NCBI RefSeq assembly: GCF_027923905.1 | Contig: NZ_AP026966.1 | Location: 2,419,001 to 2,483,000 of the forward strand | Source: Massilia varians | Lineage (GTDB): Bacteria; Pseudomonadota; Gammaproteobacteria; Burkholderiales; Burkholderiaceae_D | Direction of reading: 5' to 3' | Length of the DNA: 64,000 bases | In this document: piece by piece, positions 27,884 to 37,276 of the stretch | How positions within the stretch are numbered: position 1 is the first letter of the stretch | How the letters are laid out: every line of letters begins with the position of its first letter | Notes under the pieces: model-generated | Seen by the model: the letters and a program-made list of their open reading frames with translations, nothing else | Database searches by the model: none | What the model was told of the DNA's origin: nothing | Program-made: the position numbers and the translations under genes

Positions 27884-29886
27884 TTTTGATGACGTTCTAT
27901 TGGCATTCTCGAAGCAAGCCGTATTGCACTATAAATTGGCTCGCCTTCTTTCGGCAGTCTTCCGTCTCGGACGGCAAACATGTTTCGGTCGCCGACTCGA
28001 TGGAAGTATCGTTCTGCTATCCATTTATTAGTTTTCTTTGGATGACGACGTTTTGCCCATCGCCACAAACAATACCAAATCTGATTGTCCACCACCGTAA
28101 AGGTATGACTCGAAACCACGTGTCGGTGGTACCTTGCCCAACCATCAATCACCGGATTCAATGCTTCGATGATCTTGGATTGAGGCGCCGCACCCAGCTT
28201 CTTAACAAGACTCCGAACTTTCTGTAAGAAAGCCTTGATGTTTCTCCTGGAAGGCTTGATTAATTAGGGCTGATCCGTTGCTCCAATAACTCCTTGGACG
28301 CTCCGGTAATAACAAAGTCGTCCGCATAACGTACCATATTCACCTTTGCCGTTTCGAACTGTTTATCGTTCTTAAAAGCACCTCTAAGAGCGTTTTCCAA
28401 TCCATTTAATGCAAAGTTGGCTAGCACCGGGCTAATTATCCCGCCTTGCGGCGTTCCTTTCAACATTGGTGCAAATACGTTTCCTTCCAAGTAACCTGCT
28501 CTCAACCATTTCCTGAGAATGCCTGTGTCCATGGGGACGTGGTCAAGCAACCAGTCATGGTCGATGTTGTCGAAGCAGCCTTGTATATCTGCCTCAAAAA
28601 TCCACTCTGCCGATCGACGTATTCCTTTGTCTTTCGGATTTCCATGAAATCGTGCGTTCAAAAAGCACTGCGCAATCGCGTCATGGGTAGAGCGAGCTTT
28701 GCGGAACCCGTATGACTGTTCATCAGACACCGTTTCGGATACAGGGTCTAGAGCTAACAAGTGCAAAGCCTGCATAGCTCGGTCCCGCATCGTCGGGATG
28801 CTCAGGGGTCGCATTTTCCCGTTACTCTTTGGGATGTATATCCGTTTAAGCGGCAGGGGATGATATCCCTGTCTTTTCAACGAATAAGCTGCGTCCATCT
28901 TGGCTCCCGGCGTAGACCACAATGAACCGTCTATTCCAGGCGTGCGTTTACCTTGGTTTTCAGTCACTCGTCGTACGGCTAACGCTTTGCCGTAGAACGA
29001 GCTGGTAAGCAGCCGTTGCAAGGCTTTCACCTTGTTCCAGCGCTTTTCCTGAGTCGCCTTCACGATACGAGTTTGCATTCTTCTGACATATCTGTACGCC
29101 TCGGCCCAATCAATGTCGTGCCAAGATGTCTTAATGTCGGCAAGTGCACACGTCAACTGCCCGTTCATTTGCCTTCCTGCCTTCGTAGATTATACAAACG
29201 CTTTCGTGACGAGAAACTAGCTGGAAGTCTGCACGCTTTCGCGTTGGGTGACTTCGGGTTATCCCTGCGCCCATATCCACACCATTACTGTCTGGCCTTT
29301 GCTTTCTCCAGCCTCCTTTACCCGCCTTTCCAACAGTGTTCCTTACGGTTCACCTGCCATATGGCAGAAAGACGGGCTTACCCTGTTCCGTTGCTTCAAC
29401 AGAATGGCTAGGTTCCTTCTTTACGCCGGGGATGTTATTGTCTGCGTGCTCCCAAAACAGAGGGGATACACCGAATCCCATTAGCTTTTGCCCTCAGCCT
29501 GTCAGCATCTTTGGCTGGACTGTACACACGACGCTTACAAAGGTTCACTTTCGTTAACCATCTTCCATTCGAGCCAGGCTCAGCCCTCCGCATGATGCTT
29601 GCAGAGATCGTCATACCTCACGGGATGACTTAGATCTTTCGACCGCGATACCTTATCCCCGAAGCTTTAAACATAGCCGTTACCAGCCATGCTTATTCGG
29701 GTAGGCTACTGCTGGCAGAACAGCAGGTTCTGTCCTCGGATCCATCATGGAGTCAAAACAGTTGAAACAGCGACTTTCCAGGTCGCACCTGTGCTTTCGT
29801 ACAGTATAGCGCCACGCGAGGGCAATAACCCAGCAGTAAGCCGGTTTTTGCCGGACTTTCAGCGCGTTTGCGGACTTTTCGCCACG

Positions 29887-30717
29887 CTACTTGCCCGCTG
29901 GACGGGACTGGCAAGCGTTGTTCGGACACAGCAGCTCGGTCATCTGCGAGCCTTCGGGAGCGTGGCCGTTGGCATGCACGATGACGGCCGAGATCAGCGC
30001 CACGTCGGCATCGACCGGGGCGTCGGCACTCCTGGCCGGGTTCACGCCACGCTGGGCCTTCGCTGGCGCAGGTTTGACGGTATTCTTGGCCAGCGCGGCC
30101 TGCCTGGGCTTCGCCGGCGCCGCCGCGCGATTGAGCGGTCGGGTGTCGTCTGGTGCCGGCGCCGCCGCACGTGTAGGCAGACTCGGCTTTGCCACCGGCC
30201 GGGCGGCCACCGCCGTTGCGGGAACCGGCGGCGTGCTGCTGCGCGCCGGCGGAGCGGGCGGTTCCGGGACCGGTTTGCCGGGCGCCGGCTTGAGCAGGCG
30301 CAGCGGCGGGACCGCCTCGGCCGGTGCGGGCTGGTCCACGATGACGGCCGCGCCGCCCGGCTGCGCGGCCGGGGCCATCGCGACCTGCAGGATGCTCGCC
30401 GCCGCCGCCGGGCTGTCGGCCGCGCCACTGCGCTGCGGCGCATGGGCCGTGTCGGCCAGCACCGTCTCCTGCACGTCGGGCCGCAGGCCGTCGTTGTTGG
30501 CCGCCATCCAGACCAGGGCGCCGGTCAGGGCCAGCGCCAGCAGCGCGCTGGCGCCGTAGCCGGCCAGCCGTATGCCCGAGGGCTTGGCGCCGCGCTTGCG
30601 CGCCGGCTCGCGCTCGAGCATCGCCAGGATGCTGTCCTCGCCGGAGGTCGCGGTGCGGCGTGGCGACATCAGGTTCGGACGCATGGACGGGGATTGATTT
30701 TCGTCTGTAGGCCGCAC
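29887..30717 (-). CDS. Pro/Ala-rich single-span membrane protein, function unknown
   Basis: 276 residues from a GTG at 30717, preceded by TAGGAGT with 6 bases between; ATG at 30684 is in frame but has no site. The N-terminal 50 residues are cytoplasmic and include SGEDSILAMLEREPARKRG. One membrane helix follows (ASALLALALTGALVWMAA), then about 150 residues of Pro/Ala-rich linker, and a C-terminal tail with two Cys (LLCPNNACQSR). The layout recalls an inner-membrane anchor with a periplasm-spanning stalk. It is divergent from the tagX-like gene, 59 bp away, so a link to the secretion locus is possible but unproved. I recognise no family. Confidence 0.75.
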   Translation of the reverse strand: MRPTDENQSPSMRPNLMSPRRTATSGEDSILAMLEREPARKRGAKPSGIRLAGYGASALLALALTGALVWMAANNDGLRPDVQETVLADTAHAPQRSGAADSPAAAASILQVAMAPAAQPGGAAVIVDQPAPAEAVPPLRLLKPAPGKPVPEPPAPPARSSTPPVPATAVAARPVAKPSLPTRAAAPAPDDTRPLNRAAAPAKPRQAALAKNTVKPAPAKAQRGVNPARSADAPVDADVALISAVIVHANGHAPEGSQMTELLCPNNACQSRPAGK

Positions 30718-30776
30718 GGCATTACTCCTAAGATTGGTTCTCCCAGTTCTGATTAGAAACAATCTTGGAGGAAGCG

Positions 30777-31619
30777 ATGCTGATTTTTCTCGCCCTTCTG
30801 TACTTTTGTCTGGCGACCGCTGCCATCTGGCTGGCCCTGTTTCCTGGCGGAAGGGCTTTTCTGGCGCGTGGCTGGTTCACGCTGCGCCAGCGCTGGTCCC
30901 GCCGCGCCCTCGGCTGGCAGATCGCCGGCAGCCGCTATGCGGGTGCGGTGCGTGGCGAGATGCCGCGCGATGTCCGGGGCGGCATCCTGCGCTTCATCCG
31001 GCGCCACCGCATCGCCTGCGCGATCGGCGTGCCCGCGGTCCTGATTCCCTCGCTGCTGGCGCTGGCCCTGAGCAGCCCGGCCATGCTGCCGGTCTACGAA
31101 GGCGAGACGGCCGCGCCCGACGTCCAGGTGGCGGCGCTGCTGCAGGGCGAGCGCCTGGTGCCGCCGGTGGCCCTGCCGCCGATGGCCTTCAGCACCGCGG
31201 AGGTCGAACTGGTGCGGCCGATGCTGGTGAATGCCAGCCGCAACTGGGGGCTGCTGCATCCGGACTTCAGCCAGCGCCTGCTGCTCGCATTCAAGATCAT
31301 GAAGGAAAAACATGGCTATGAGATGGCGCTGCTGGAGGGCTACCGCAGCCCGGCGCGCCAGGATGAGCTGGCCCGGGCCGGCAGCCACGTCACCAACGCA
31401 CGCGCCTTCCAGAGCTGGCACCAGTATGGTCTCGCGGCCGATTGCGCCTTCTGGCGCGACGGCAAGCTGGTGATCTCCGAAAAGGATCCCTGGTCCATGC
31501 GCGGCTACCAGTTGTACGGGCAGGTGGCCGAGCAGCTCGGCCTGACCTGGGGCGGACGCTGGAAGATGATGGATTTCGGCCACACCGAATTGCGGGTACG
31601 TGGCGTCATGCAGCGCTGA
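30777..31619 (+). CDS. M15-family peptidoglycan peptidase, TagX-like
   Basis: 280 residues from the ATG at 30777 (GGAGGA upstream). Two membrane segments in the N-terminal part (LIFLALLYFCLATAAIWLALF and ACAIGVPAVLIPSLLALALS) anchor a periplasmic M15 domain. Zinc ligands are visible in FQSWHQYGLAADCAF (H and D) and MMDFGHTEL (H). The domain should cut peptide stems of peptidoglycan. It lies 112 bp before tssM, the position of wall-cutting enzymes such as TagX that let a type VI system cross the cell wall; that role is inferred from place. Confidence 0.85.
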   Translation: MLIFLALLYFCLATAAIWLALFPGGRAFLARGWFTLRQRWSRRALGWQIAGSRYAGAVRGEMPRDVRGGILRFIRRHRIACAIGVPAVLIPSLLALALSSPAMLPVYEGETAAPDVQVAALLQGERLVPPVALPPMAFSTAEVELVRPMLVNASRNWGLLHPDFSQRLLLAFKIMKEKHGYEMALLEGYRSPARQDELARAGSHVTNARAFQSWHQYGLAADCAFWRDGKLVISEKDPWSMRGYQLYGQVAEQLGLTWGGRWKMMDFGHTELRVRGVMQR

Positions 31620-31731
31620 AGCACGCACCAGGGCCGGGCAACTCTTGCGCCGTCGCAAGTGTTGTCCAGCAAGCCCGTGCGAGCATTTCCTTTAGAACCT
31701 ATCTTCCACAACCCACCGTCCTGCTCCCGCC

Positions 31732-34700
31732 ATGGCACGAATCTGGCAGTTATTGACCGACAGCCGAGTGCTGGTCGCGATCGGCATCGCCGCGCTGGCG
31801 GCTTGCCTCATCATCGGCGCCGACCTGATCGGCATCGACCTCATCTGGGCCCTGATCGCCGGCCTGCTGTTGCTGGCCTGCTGGGGCATCTGGTGGGCGA
31901 TCCGGCGCCACATCCGCGCCCGCGCGGCCAGGCAGCTGGGCGAGGCCATCATCCCGGGCGAGGGGGCGCTGGGCCAGGCCGGCGGCGCGAGCGGGGAGAT
32001 GGCGGTCCTGCGCAAGAACATGCTGGAAGCGATCGCCACCATCAAGACGTCCAAGCTGGGCCTGACGCGCGGCGCCGCGGCGCTCTACGAGCTGCCCTGG
32101 TACATGATCATCGGGAATCCGGCGGCGGGAAAGAGCAGCGCCATCGCACGCTCGGGGCTGAGCTTCCCGATCCCCGGCAACAAGGCGCTGCAGGGCGTGG
32201 GCGGCACCCGCAACTGCGACTGGTTCTTCACCACCGACGGCATCCTGCTCGACACGGCGGGCCGCTATTCGGTGCAGGACAAGGTTCAGGAAACCGACCG
32301 CGCCGAGTGGTTCAGCTTCCTCGAGCTGCTGAAGAAGCACCGTGGCAAGGCCCCGATCAACGGCATCCTGATCGCGGTCAGCGTGGCCGAGCTGGTGGCC
32401 GGGCCCACCAGCGCCTCGCACGAACTGGCCAAGAGCCTGCGCACCCGCGTGCAGGAGCTCACCGAACGCCTGGGCGTGCATGCGCCGGTCTACGTGGTCT
32501 TCACCAAGGTCGACCTGGTGGCCGGCTTCACCGACTTCTTCGCCGACACCGAGCGGGCCGAACGCGACCGCATCTGGGGCGCCACGCTGCGCTATAACCG
32601 CCGCAGCGCCCCGCAGGACGTGCTGGGCTTCTTCGACCAGCACTTCGACGAGCTGTACGACGGCCTCAAGGAGATGAGCCTGGCCAGCATGGGCGCCAAC
32701 CGCAGCACCCAGATGCGCTCCGGCGTATTCACCTTCCCGCTCGAGTTCGCGGCCATCAAGACCCCGCTGCGGGCGTTTCTGTCCACCCTGTTCGAAGAGA
32801 ACACCTATCAGTTCAAGCCGGTGTTCCGCGGCTTCTACTTCACCAGCGCGCTGCAGGAAGGCAGCGTGCAGGACCTGTCGAGCAAGCGCGTGGCCAGCCG
32901 CTTCGACCTGGCGTTGCGCGAGCAGAAGGGCGGGGAGGTCGCGGAGCAGTCCGGTTACTTCCTGCTCGATCTGTTCCGCAAGGTGATCTTCGCCGACAAG
33001 GACCTGGTCAAGCGCTATACCAATCCGCTTGCCGCGCGCTGGAAGGTGGCGGCCTTCTTTGGGGCCACCGTCCTGCTGGGCGCCGCGCTGGGCGGCTGGA
33101 GCTGGTCTTACATGGGCAACCGCCAGCTGGTGGCCAACGTCCAGTCCGACCTCGACAAGGTGGCCAGGCTGCAGGCCGGACGCGGCGACCTGCAGTCGCG
33201 CCTGGAGGCGCTCGACATCCTGCAGGACCGCATCGAGCAGCTCGACAAGTACCACAGGGAGACGCCGTGGGCGCTGGGCTTCGGCCTGTATCAGGGCGAG
33301 GCCCTGGTGCGCAAGCTGCGCGACGAATACTTCGCCGGCGTGCGCGCGGTGATGGTCGAGCCCGTGACGGCGTCGCTGGAATCCATGCTGGCCGAGGTCA
33401 ATGCGAATGCGGCCCAGTTGGCGCCTGCAGCCGCCCCCGATGCCGCCGGCACCCACCTCGTCTCCGCGCCGGCGGCGGCGCCTGCCGGCGGCCAGTACCA
33501 GAGCGTTTCCGCCACCAGCGTGGCCGACGCCTACAACGCCCTCAAGACCTATCTCATGCTGGGCGACAAGCGCTACGCCGAACCGGGCCACCTGAACGAC
33601 CAGCTGACCCGCTACTGGCGCACCTGGCTGGAAGCGAACCGCGGCAACATGCCGCGCGAGCAGATGATCCGCAGCGCCGAGCGCCTCTTGACCTTCCACC
33701 TGGCGCAGGTAAACGATCCGGCCTGGCCACAGATGACGCTGAAACTCAGCCTGCTCGACAGCACCCGCGAGCACCTGCGCCGTGTGGTGCGCGGCACCCC
33801 GGCGCGCGAACGCGTCTACAACGACATCAAAACCCGCGCCGCGACCCGCTTCCCGGCGGTGACGGTGGCGCGCATCGCCGGCGAGCAGGATCAAGGCCTG
33901 GTGGCCGGCAGCCATGCGGTCTCGGGCGCTTTCACCCGGCAGGCCTGGAAGGATTATGTACTGGGCGCGATCCGCGACGCCTCCAGCAGCGAGGCGCAGA
34001 GCGCCGACTGGGTGCTCAAGACCGTCTCGAAAGACGACCTGACCCTGGAAGGCAGCCCGGAGCAGATCCAGAAGGCCCTGATCGAGATGTACAAGGCCGA
34101 GTATGCGCGCGAATGGCTGAGGTTCGTGCAGGGCGTGGCGATCGCCGAGCTGAAGGGCTTCGAGGGCAGCGTGCAGGCCATGAACCGCCTGGGCGACCCG
34201 CAGTCGTCGCCCATGGCCAAGCTGCTGCGCACCGTCTACGACGAGACCGTGTGGGACAACCCCGGCGCCGGCGCCGGCTTGAGCAAGACCGAGCGCAGCT
34301 TCGCCGACTGGTTCAAGGAAGTCGTCCTGCGCCGCGCGCCCTCGGATGCGCGCACGCTGGCCAATGCGGTCGACCCGGGCGCGCTGCTGGGGGCGCAAGG
34401 GGCGGGACCGATCGGCCGCGAGTTCGCCGGGGTGGCGCGCCTGGTCGGGGTCAAGGAAAAGGACGCTTCCCTGATGAGCGGCTACCTCGACGCCCTGTCG
34501 AAATTGCGCACCCGCCTGAACGCGCTGAAGAACCAGGGCGACCCGGGCCCCGGCGCCAAGCAGTTCATGCAGCAGACCCTGGAAGGCAGCGGCTCCGAAC
34601 TGGCCGACGCGCTGCGCTACGTGGACGAGCAGATGCTGACCGGGATGAGCGATACCCAGAAGGCTGCGCTGCGCCCGCTCTTGGTACGCCCGCTGACCCA

Positions 34701-35499
34701 GACCTTCGCCATGATCGTGCTGCCCTCCGAGGCCGAGATCAACAAGACCTGGCAGCTGCAGGTGGTGGAACCCTTCCAGCGTACGCTGGCCACCAAGTAT
34801 CCGTTCGCCGCCGGCGCCAACGTGCAGGCCACCCCGGGCGAGATCGGCCAGATCTTCGGGCCCGAAGGGCAGGTCGTCAAGTTCGTGAATACCTCGATGG
34901 GCCCGCTGGTGGTGAACCGCGGCGGCGTGCTGGCGGCGCGCACCTGGGCCGATATCGGGATCACGCTGGCGCCGCAGGTGATTTCCAGCTTCCCCGGCTG
35001 GATCGCGCCGCTGTCGGCCAATGGCGTGGCCGAGGGGGGCGGCCCGCAGACCGTGTTCCAGATCCTGCCGCAGGCGGCGCCGGGCACGCTCGAATACACG
35101 CTCGACATCGACGGCCAGCAGCTGCGCTACAAGAACACAGCGCCGGTCTGGACCAATATGGTGCATCCGGGACCGCAGGGCATGGCGGGCGTGCGCATCG
35201 CGGCCGTCACTTTCGATGGGCGCAGCGTGGAGCTGTTCAACGAGCCGGGCCAGGCCGGCCTGAAACGCATGATCGACGCGGCCCAGAAGAAGAGAAAGGA
35301 CGGCGGGGTGTTCGAACTGCGCTGGAGCGCCGGCAACGTCGCGGTGACGGTCGACCTGAAGATCGTCTCGAGCGCGGCCGCCAACGGCAGCGGCGAGCAG
35401 GGCCAGGGCTTCCGCGGCCTGCGCCTGCCGACCGCCATCGTCGGGCGCATGCCGGACGCCGGCGCGCCGGCGCTGGCCAGCGCGAGCGGAGGCCAGTGA
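31732..35499 (+). CDS. tssM: Type VI secretion membrane protein TssM (IcmF)
   Basis: 1255 residues, normal length. Two N-terminal membrane helices (about 11-55), an NTPase-like domain with Walker A GNPAAGKSS (127-135), a third helix at about 437-460 (AAFFGATVLLGAALGGWSW) and a long periplasmic domain ending in the IcmF C-terminal beta region. With TssL and TssJ it forms the membrane complex through which the Hcp tube is fired. Its stop overlaps the tagF ATG. The start codon lacks an obvious strong ribosome site. Confidence 0.95.
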   Translation: MARIWQLLTDSRVLVAIGIAALAACLIIGADLIGIDLIWALIAGLLLLACWGIWWAIRRHIRARAARQLGEAIIPGEGALGQAGGASGEMAVLRKNMLEAIATIKTSKLGLTRGAAALYELPWYMIIGNPAAGKSSAIARSGLSFPIPGNKALQGVGGTRNCDWFFTTDGILLDTAGRYSVQDKVQETDRAEWFSFLELLKKHRGKAPINGILIAVSVAELVAGPTSASHELAKSLRTRVQELTERLGVHAPVYVVFTKVDLVAGFTDFFADTERAERDRIWGATLRYNRRSAPQDVLGFFDQHFDELYDGLKEMSLASMGANRSTQMRSGVFTFPLEFAAIKTPLRAFLSTLFEENTYQFKPVFRGFYFTSALQEGSVQDLSSKRVASRFDLALREQKGGEVAEQSGYFLLDLFRKVIFADKDLVKRYTNPLAARWKVAAFFGATVLLGAALGGWSWSYMGNRQLVANVQSDLDKVARLQAGRGDLQSRLEALDILQDRIEQLDKYHRETPWALGFGLYQGEALVRKLRDEYFAGVRAVMVEPVTASLESMLAEVNANAAQLAPAAAPDAAGTHLVSAPAAAPAGGQYQSVSATSVADAYNALKTYLMLGDKRYAEPGHLNDQLTRYWRTWLEANRGNMPREQMIRSAERLLTFHLAQVNDPAWPQMTLKLSLLDSTREHLRRVVRGTPARERVYNDIKTRAATRFPAVTVARIAGEQDQGLVAGSHAVSGAFTRQAWKDYVLGAIRDASSSEAQSADWVLKTVSKDDLTLEGSPEQIQKALIEMYKAEYAREWLRFVQGVAIAELKGFEGSVQAMNRLGDPQSSPMAKLLRTVYDETVWDNPGAGAGLSKTERSFADWFKEVVLRRAPSDARTLANAVDPGALLGAQGAGPIGREFAGVARLVGVKEKDASLMSGYLDALSKLRTRLNALKNQGDPGPGAKQFMQQTLEGSGSELADALRYVDEQMLTGMSDTQKAALRPLLVRPLTQTFAMIVLPSEAEINKTWQLQVVEPFQRTLATKYPFAAGANVQATPGEIGQIFGPEGQVVKFVNTSMGPLVVNRGGVLAARTWADIGITLAPQVISSFPGWIAPLSANGVAEGGGPQTVFQILPQAAPGTLEYTLDIDGQQLRYKNTAPVWTNMVHPGPQGMAGVRIAAVTFDGRSVELFNEPGQAGLKRMIDAAQKKRKDGGVFELRWSAGNVAVTVDLKIVSSAAANGSGEQGQGFRGLRLPTAIVGRMPDAGAPALASASGGQ

Positions 35500-36464
35500 T
35501 GCGCGGCCCGGCTTCGGAGCGGATCGGCTACTTCGGCAAGGTTCCGGCGCGCGCCGATTTCGTCAAGCTGGCCGACGACCCGGCCGCCATCGCCATGCTG
35601 GATCGCTGGCTGGCCCAGGTCATGACCCAGCTGGCCCAGGATGCGCGCTGGCGCATCAACTATGACGCCATGCCCGCGGTCAGCTTCGCCCTGGTGGGAC
35701 CGGCCCGGCGCCATGCGATCGCCGGCCACCTGCTGGCCAGCCACGACCAGTCGGGGCGCCGCTTTCCCTTCCTGGCGGCGCGCACCCATGCGGTGCAGGA
35801 CCCGGCCGCCTTCGTCACGCGCTGCCCGCTGGCCTTCGCGCCGCTATGGTCTTTTCTGGAGACGCGCTGCCCGCGGGTGCTGTGCGAGGCCGATCCCGGC
35901 CCGCACCTGCAGGCGATCGCCGACGCCACCGTGGCCCTGGGCGATGCCGAACCGACGCTCTCGCACCTGCTGGCCAACGGCACCGTCGGTTCGCTCGGCG
36001 CGCTGCTGGAGGAGCGCCAGTTCGCGCGCATGGTGCTGGCGCTCGGCTTGCTGCTGCAGCCGGTGATGCACAGCCAGCCGGCCGAGCTGCACAAGAGCCT
36101 GGTGCTGCCGCTGCCGAACGATGCCGGGCAGCGCTATCCGGTGGCCGCATTCTGGCTGCAGCTGGTCGCGCCTTTCCTGCGCCGTTCCAACTTCGACCTG
36201 GCGATCTTCATCACGCGCCAGGAGGGGCGCCCGGTGCTGGTGGTGGGCTTCTGCGCCGCCCTCGCCGAGACCCTGCGCGCGCTGGTCGACCCGCTGGTCG
36301 GCGCCGAGCAGCAGGTGCGTCTGTCCGACACCGGCTGGATCGACGAGCAGCTCTACATCGACCTCGACGTGCGTTCGCTGGCGAGCTACCTGGCGCAGGC
36401 CGACCTGCCGCTCGGGCTGGCGCGCGACATGTTCATGAAGACCTTCATTGGAGCAGGAACGTGA
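35499..36464 (+). CDS. tagF: Type VI secretion accessory protein TagF
   Basis: 321 residues. GYFGKVPARADFVKL at the N-terminus is the hallmark of TagF (DUF2094), followed by the WxxQVMTQL helix. TagF homologs repress type VI assembly post-translationally by binding Fha or TssL partners; no fha or ppkA kinase gene is present here. The ATG overlaps the tssM stop and the TGA overlaps the GTG of the ompA gene, so all three are coupled. Confidence 0.92.
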   Translation: MRGPASERIGYFGKVPARADFVKLADDPAAIAMLDRWLAQVMTQLAQDARWRINYDAMPAVSFALVGPARRHAIAGHLLASHDQSGRRFPFLAARTHAVQDPAAFVTRCPLAFAPLWSFLETRCPRVLCEADPGPHLQAIADATVALGDAEPTLSHLLANGTVGSLGALLEERQFARMVLALGLLLQPVMHSQPAELHKSLVLPLPNDAGQRYPVAAFWLQLVAPFLRRSNFDLAIFITRQEGRPVLVVGFCAALAETLRALVDPLVGAEQQVRLSDTGWIDEQLYIDLDVRSLASYLAQADLPLGLARDMFMKTFIGAGT

Positions 36465-37222
36465 GACTACCCATCCAATCAGCCGTGTTGACGCTCGCAT
36501 TGCTCGGCAATCCTGCCGCCGCGCAGCAGGAGGCGCCGGTCGTGGTCAGCGGCACCGTGCCCGACGAGGCGACCCGGGCGGCCCTGCTCGACCGCCTGCG
36601 CATCGTCTACGGGGCCGCGCGCGTGGTCGACCAGCTGGCGGTCGGCACCGTGGCGGCCCCGGGCAACTGGAACGAGTACGTCTCCCGGCTGATCAATCCC
36701 AACCTGAAACTCATCAGGAGCGGCCAGCTCAAGGTCGAGGGCAGCAACGTCAGCCTGCGCGGCGACGTCGCCAACGAAGAGCAGCGGCAAAGGATTGCCG
36801 GCGACATCGCGGCCAGCCTGAACGGAAGCTACACCGTCAACAACGGACTGCGGGTGGCGGTGTCGGAACAGGGCGTGCTGGACGCGGCGCTGGCCAACCG
36901 CATCATCGAGTTCGAATCCGGCAAGGCAACCCTGACCGAAGCGGGGATGGCGGTGCTGGACCAGATGAGCGCGGCGATGCAGAAGCTCAGGGGCGTGAAG
37001 GTCGAGGTGATCGGGCACACCGACAACGCGGGCTCGCGCGCCGGCAACCTGTCGCTGAGCCAGGCGCGGGCGGAGGCGGTCAAGGCCTATATCGTCGGGA
37101 AGGGCATCGCGGCGGACACCATCGCGGTGTCGGGAGAAGGGCCGGACCGGCCGGTGGCCGACAACCGCACGCCGGAAGGGAAGGCGAGGAATCGCCGGAT
37201 CGAGTTCAAGGTGATGCAGTAG
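36461..37222 (+). CDS. OmpA-family peptidoglycan-binding protein of the type VI locus
   Basis: 253 residues from a GTG at 36461 that overlaps the tagF stop (GTGA). A signal peptide (LPIQSAVLTLALLGNPAAAQ) is followed by a BON-like region (about 80-140: GQLKVEGSNVSLRGDVANEEQRQRIAG) and an OmpA C-terminal domain (about 150-253: VEVIGHTDNAGSRAGNLSLSQARAEAVKAYIV, RRIEFKV). The TssL here has no peptidoglycan domain, so this protein may anchor the complex to the wall, as TagL does in other systems; this is inferred. Confidence 0.9.
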   Translation: MRLPIQSAVLTLALLGNPAAAQQEAPVVVSGTVPDEATRAALLDRLRIVYGAARVVDQLAVGTVAAPGNWNEYVSRLINPNLKLIRSGQLKVEGSNVSLRGDVANEEQRQRIAGDIAASLNGSYTVNNGLRVAVSEQGVLDAALANRIIEFESGKATLTEAGMAVLDQMSAAMQKLRGVKVEVIGHTDNAGSRAGNLSLSQARAEAVKAYIVGKGIAADTIAVSGEGPDRPVADNRTPEGKARNRRIEFKVMQ

Positions 37223-37236
37223 GGAGAAACAACACC

Positions 37237-37260
37237 GGGTCCGCGCGCAGGCGCGGACCC
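37237..37260. terminator. Bidirectional hairpin between ompA and tssL
   Basis: A perfect 10-bp GC-rich stem, GGGTCCGCGC with its complement, around a 4-base loop, between two convergent genes. There is no clear T-run on either side. Confidence 0.65.
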
Positions 37261-37276
37261 GGGCAGGCCCTGCGCG

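Larger units (their letters stand above)
26323..29168 (-). pseudogene. ltrA: Broken group II intron reverse transcriptase/maturase (LtrA-like, HNH)
   Basis: Three remnants on the minus strand. The first, 29168-28260 (302 residues), has RT domains up to VRYADDFVITGASKELLEQR, with YADD intact. It then runs into a stop. Sequence resumes near 28234 with IKAFLQKVRSLVKKLG and NPVIDGWARYHRHVV (maturase domain), so roughly 40-45 residues of the late palm are missing and the frame shifts. An IS sits at 26648-27883 after the maturase part. The last part carries an HNH domain (CLVCHQ, HVHHLIE, LLHETCH), reached only after another 1-base frame change near 26585. Intact RT or maturase activity is very unlikely. 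Confidence 0.88.
26247..29788 (-). mobile_element. Group II intron (with degenerate ORF and an IS inside)
   Basis: The 5' end on the minus strand starts GTGCGACC at 29788, matching the GTGYG consensus. The 3' part holds a typical domain V (26291-26324) and a domain VI hairpin, ending CCGACTAT at 26247 (the AY rule). Total 3542 bp, of which 1240 bp is an IS with its target repeat, leaving about 2.3 kb. Domains I-IV fill 29169-29788 and part of the ORF region. The intron has the same orientation as fan1 and ends 12 bases before its ATG. Exact ends rest on consensus only. Confidence 0.8.

Noticed and set aside
29519..29525. 7-base complement between intron domain I and the 5' exon as an EBS2/IBS2 pair
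   Set aside because: The exon match lies at -11 to -17 rather than the usual position next to IBS1, and no matching EBS1 was found; chance is likely.
29803..29808. TATACT on the minus strand as the -10 box of fan1
   Set aside because: No -35 box at proper spacing, and the start point would leave only about 8 bases of 5' exon before the intron.
31750..35166. 1138-codon open frame antisense to tssM
   Set aside because: Same shadow effect; no recognisable domain, and tssM is certain.
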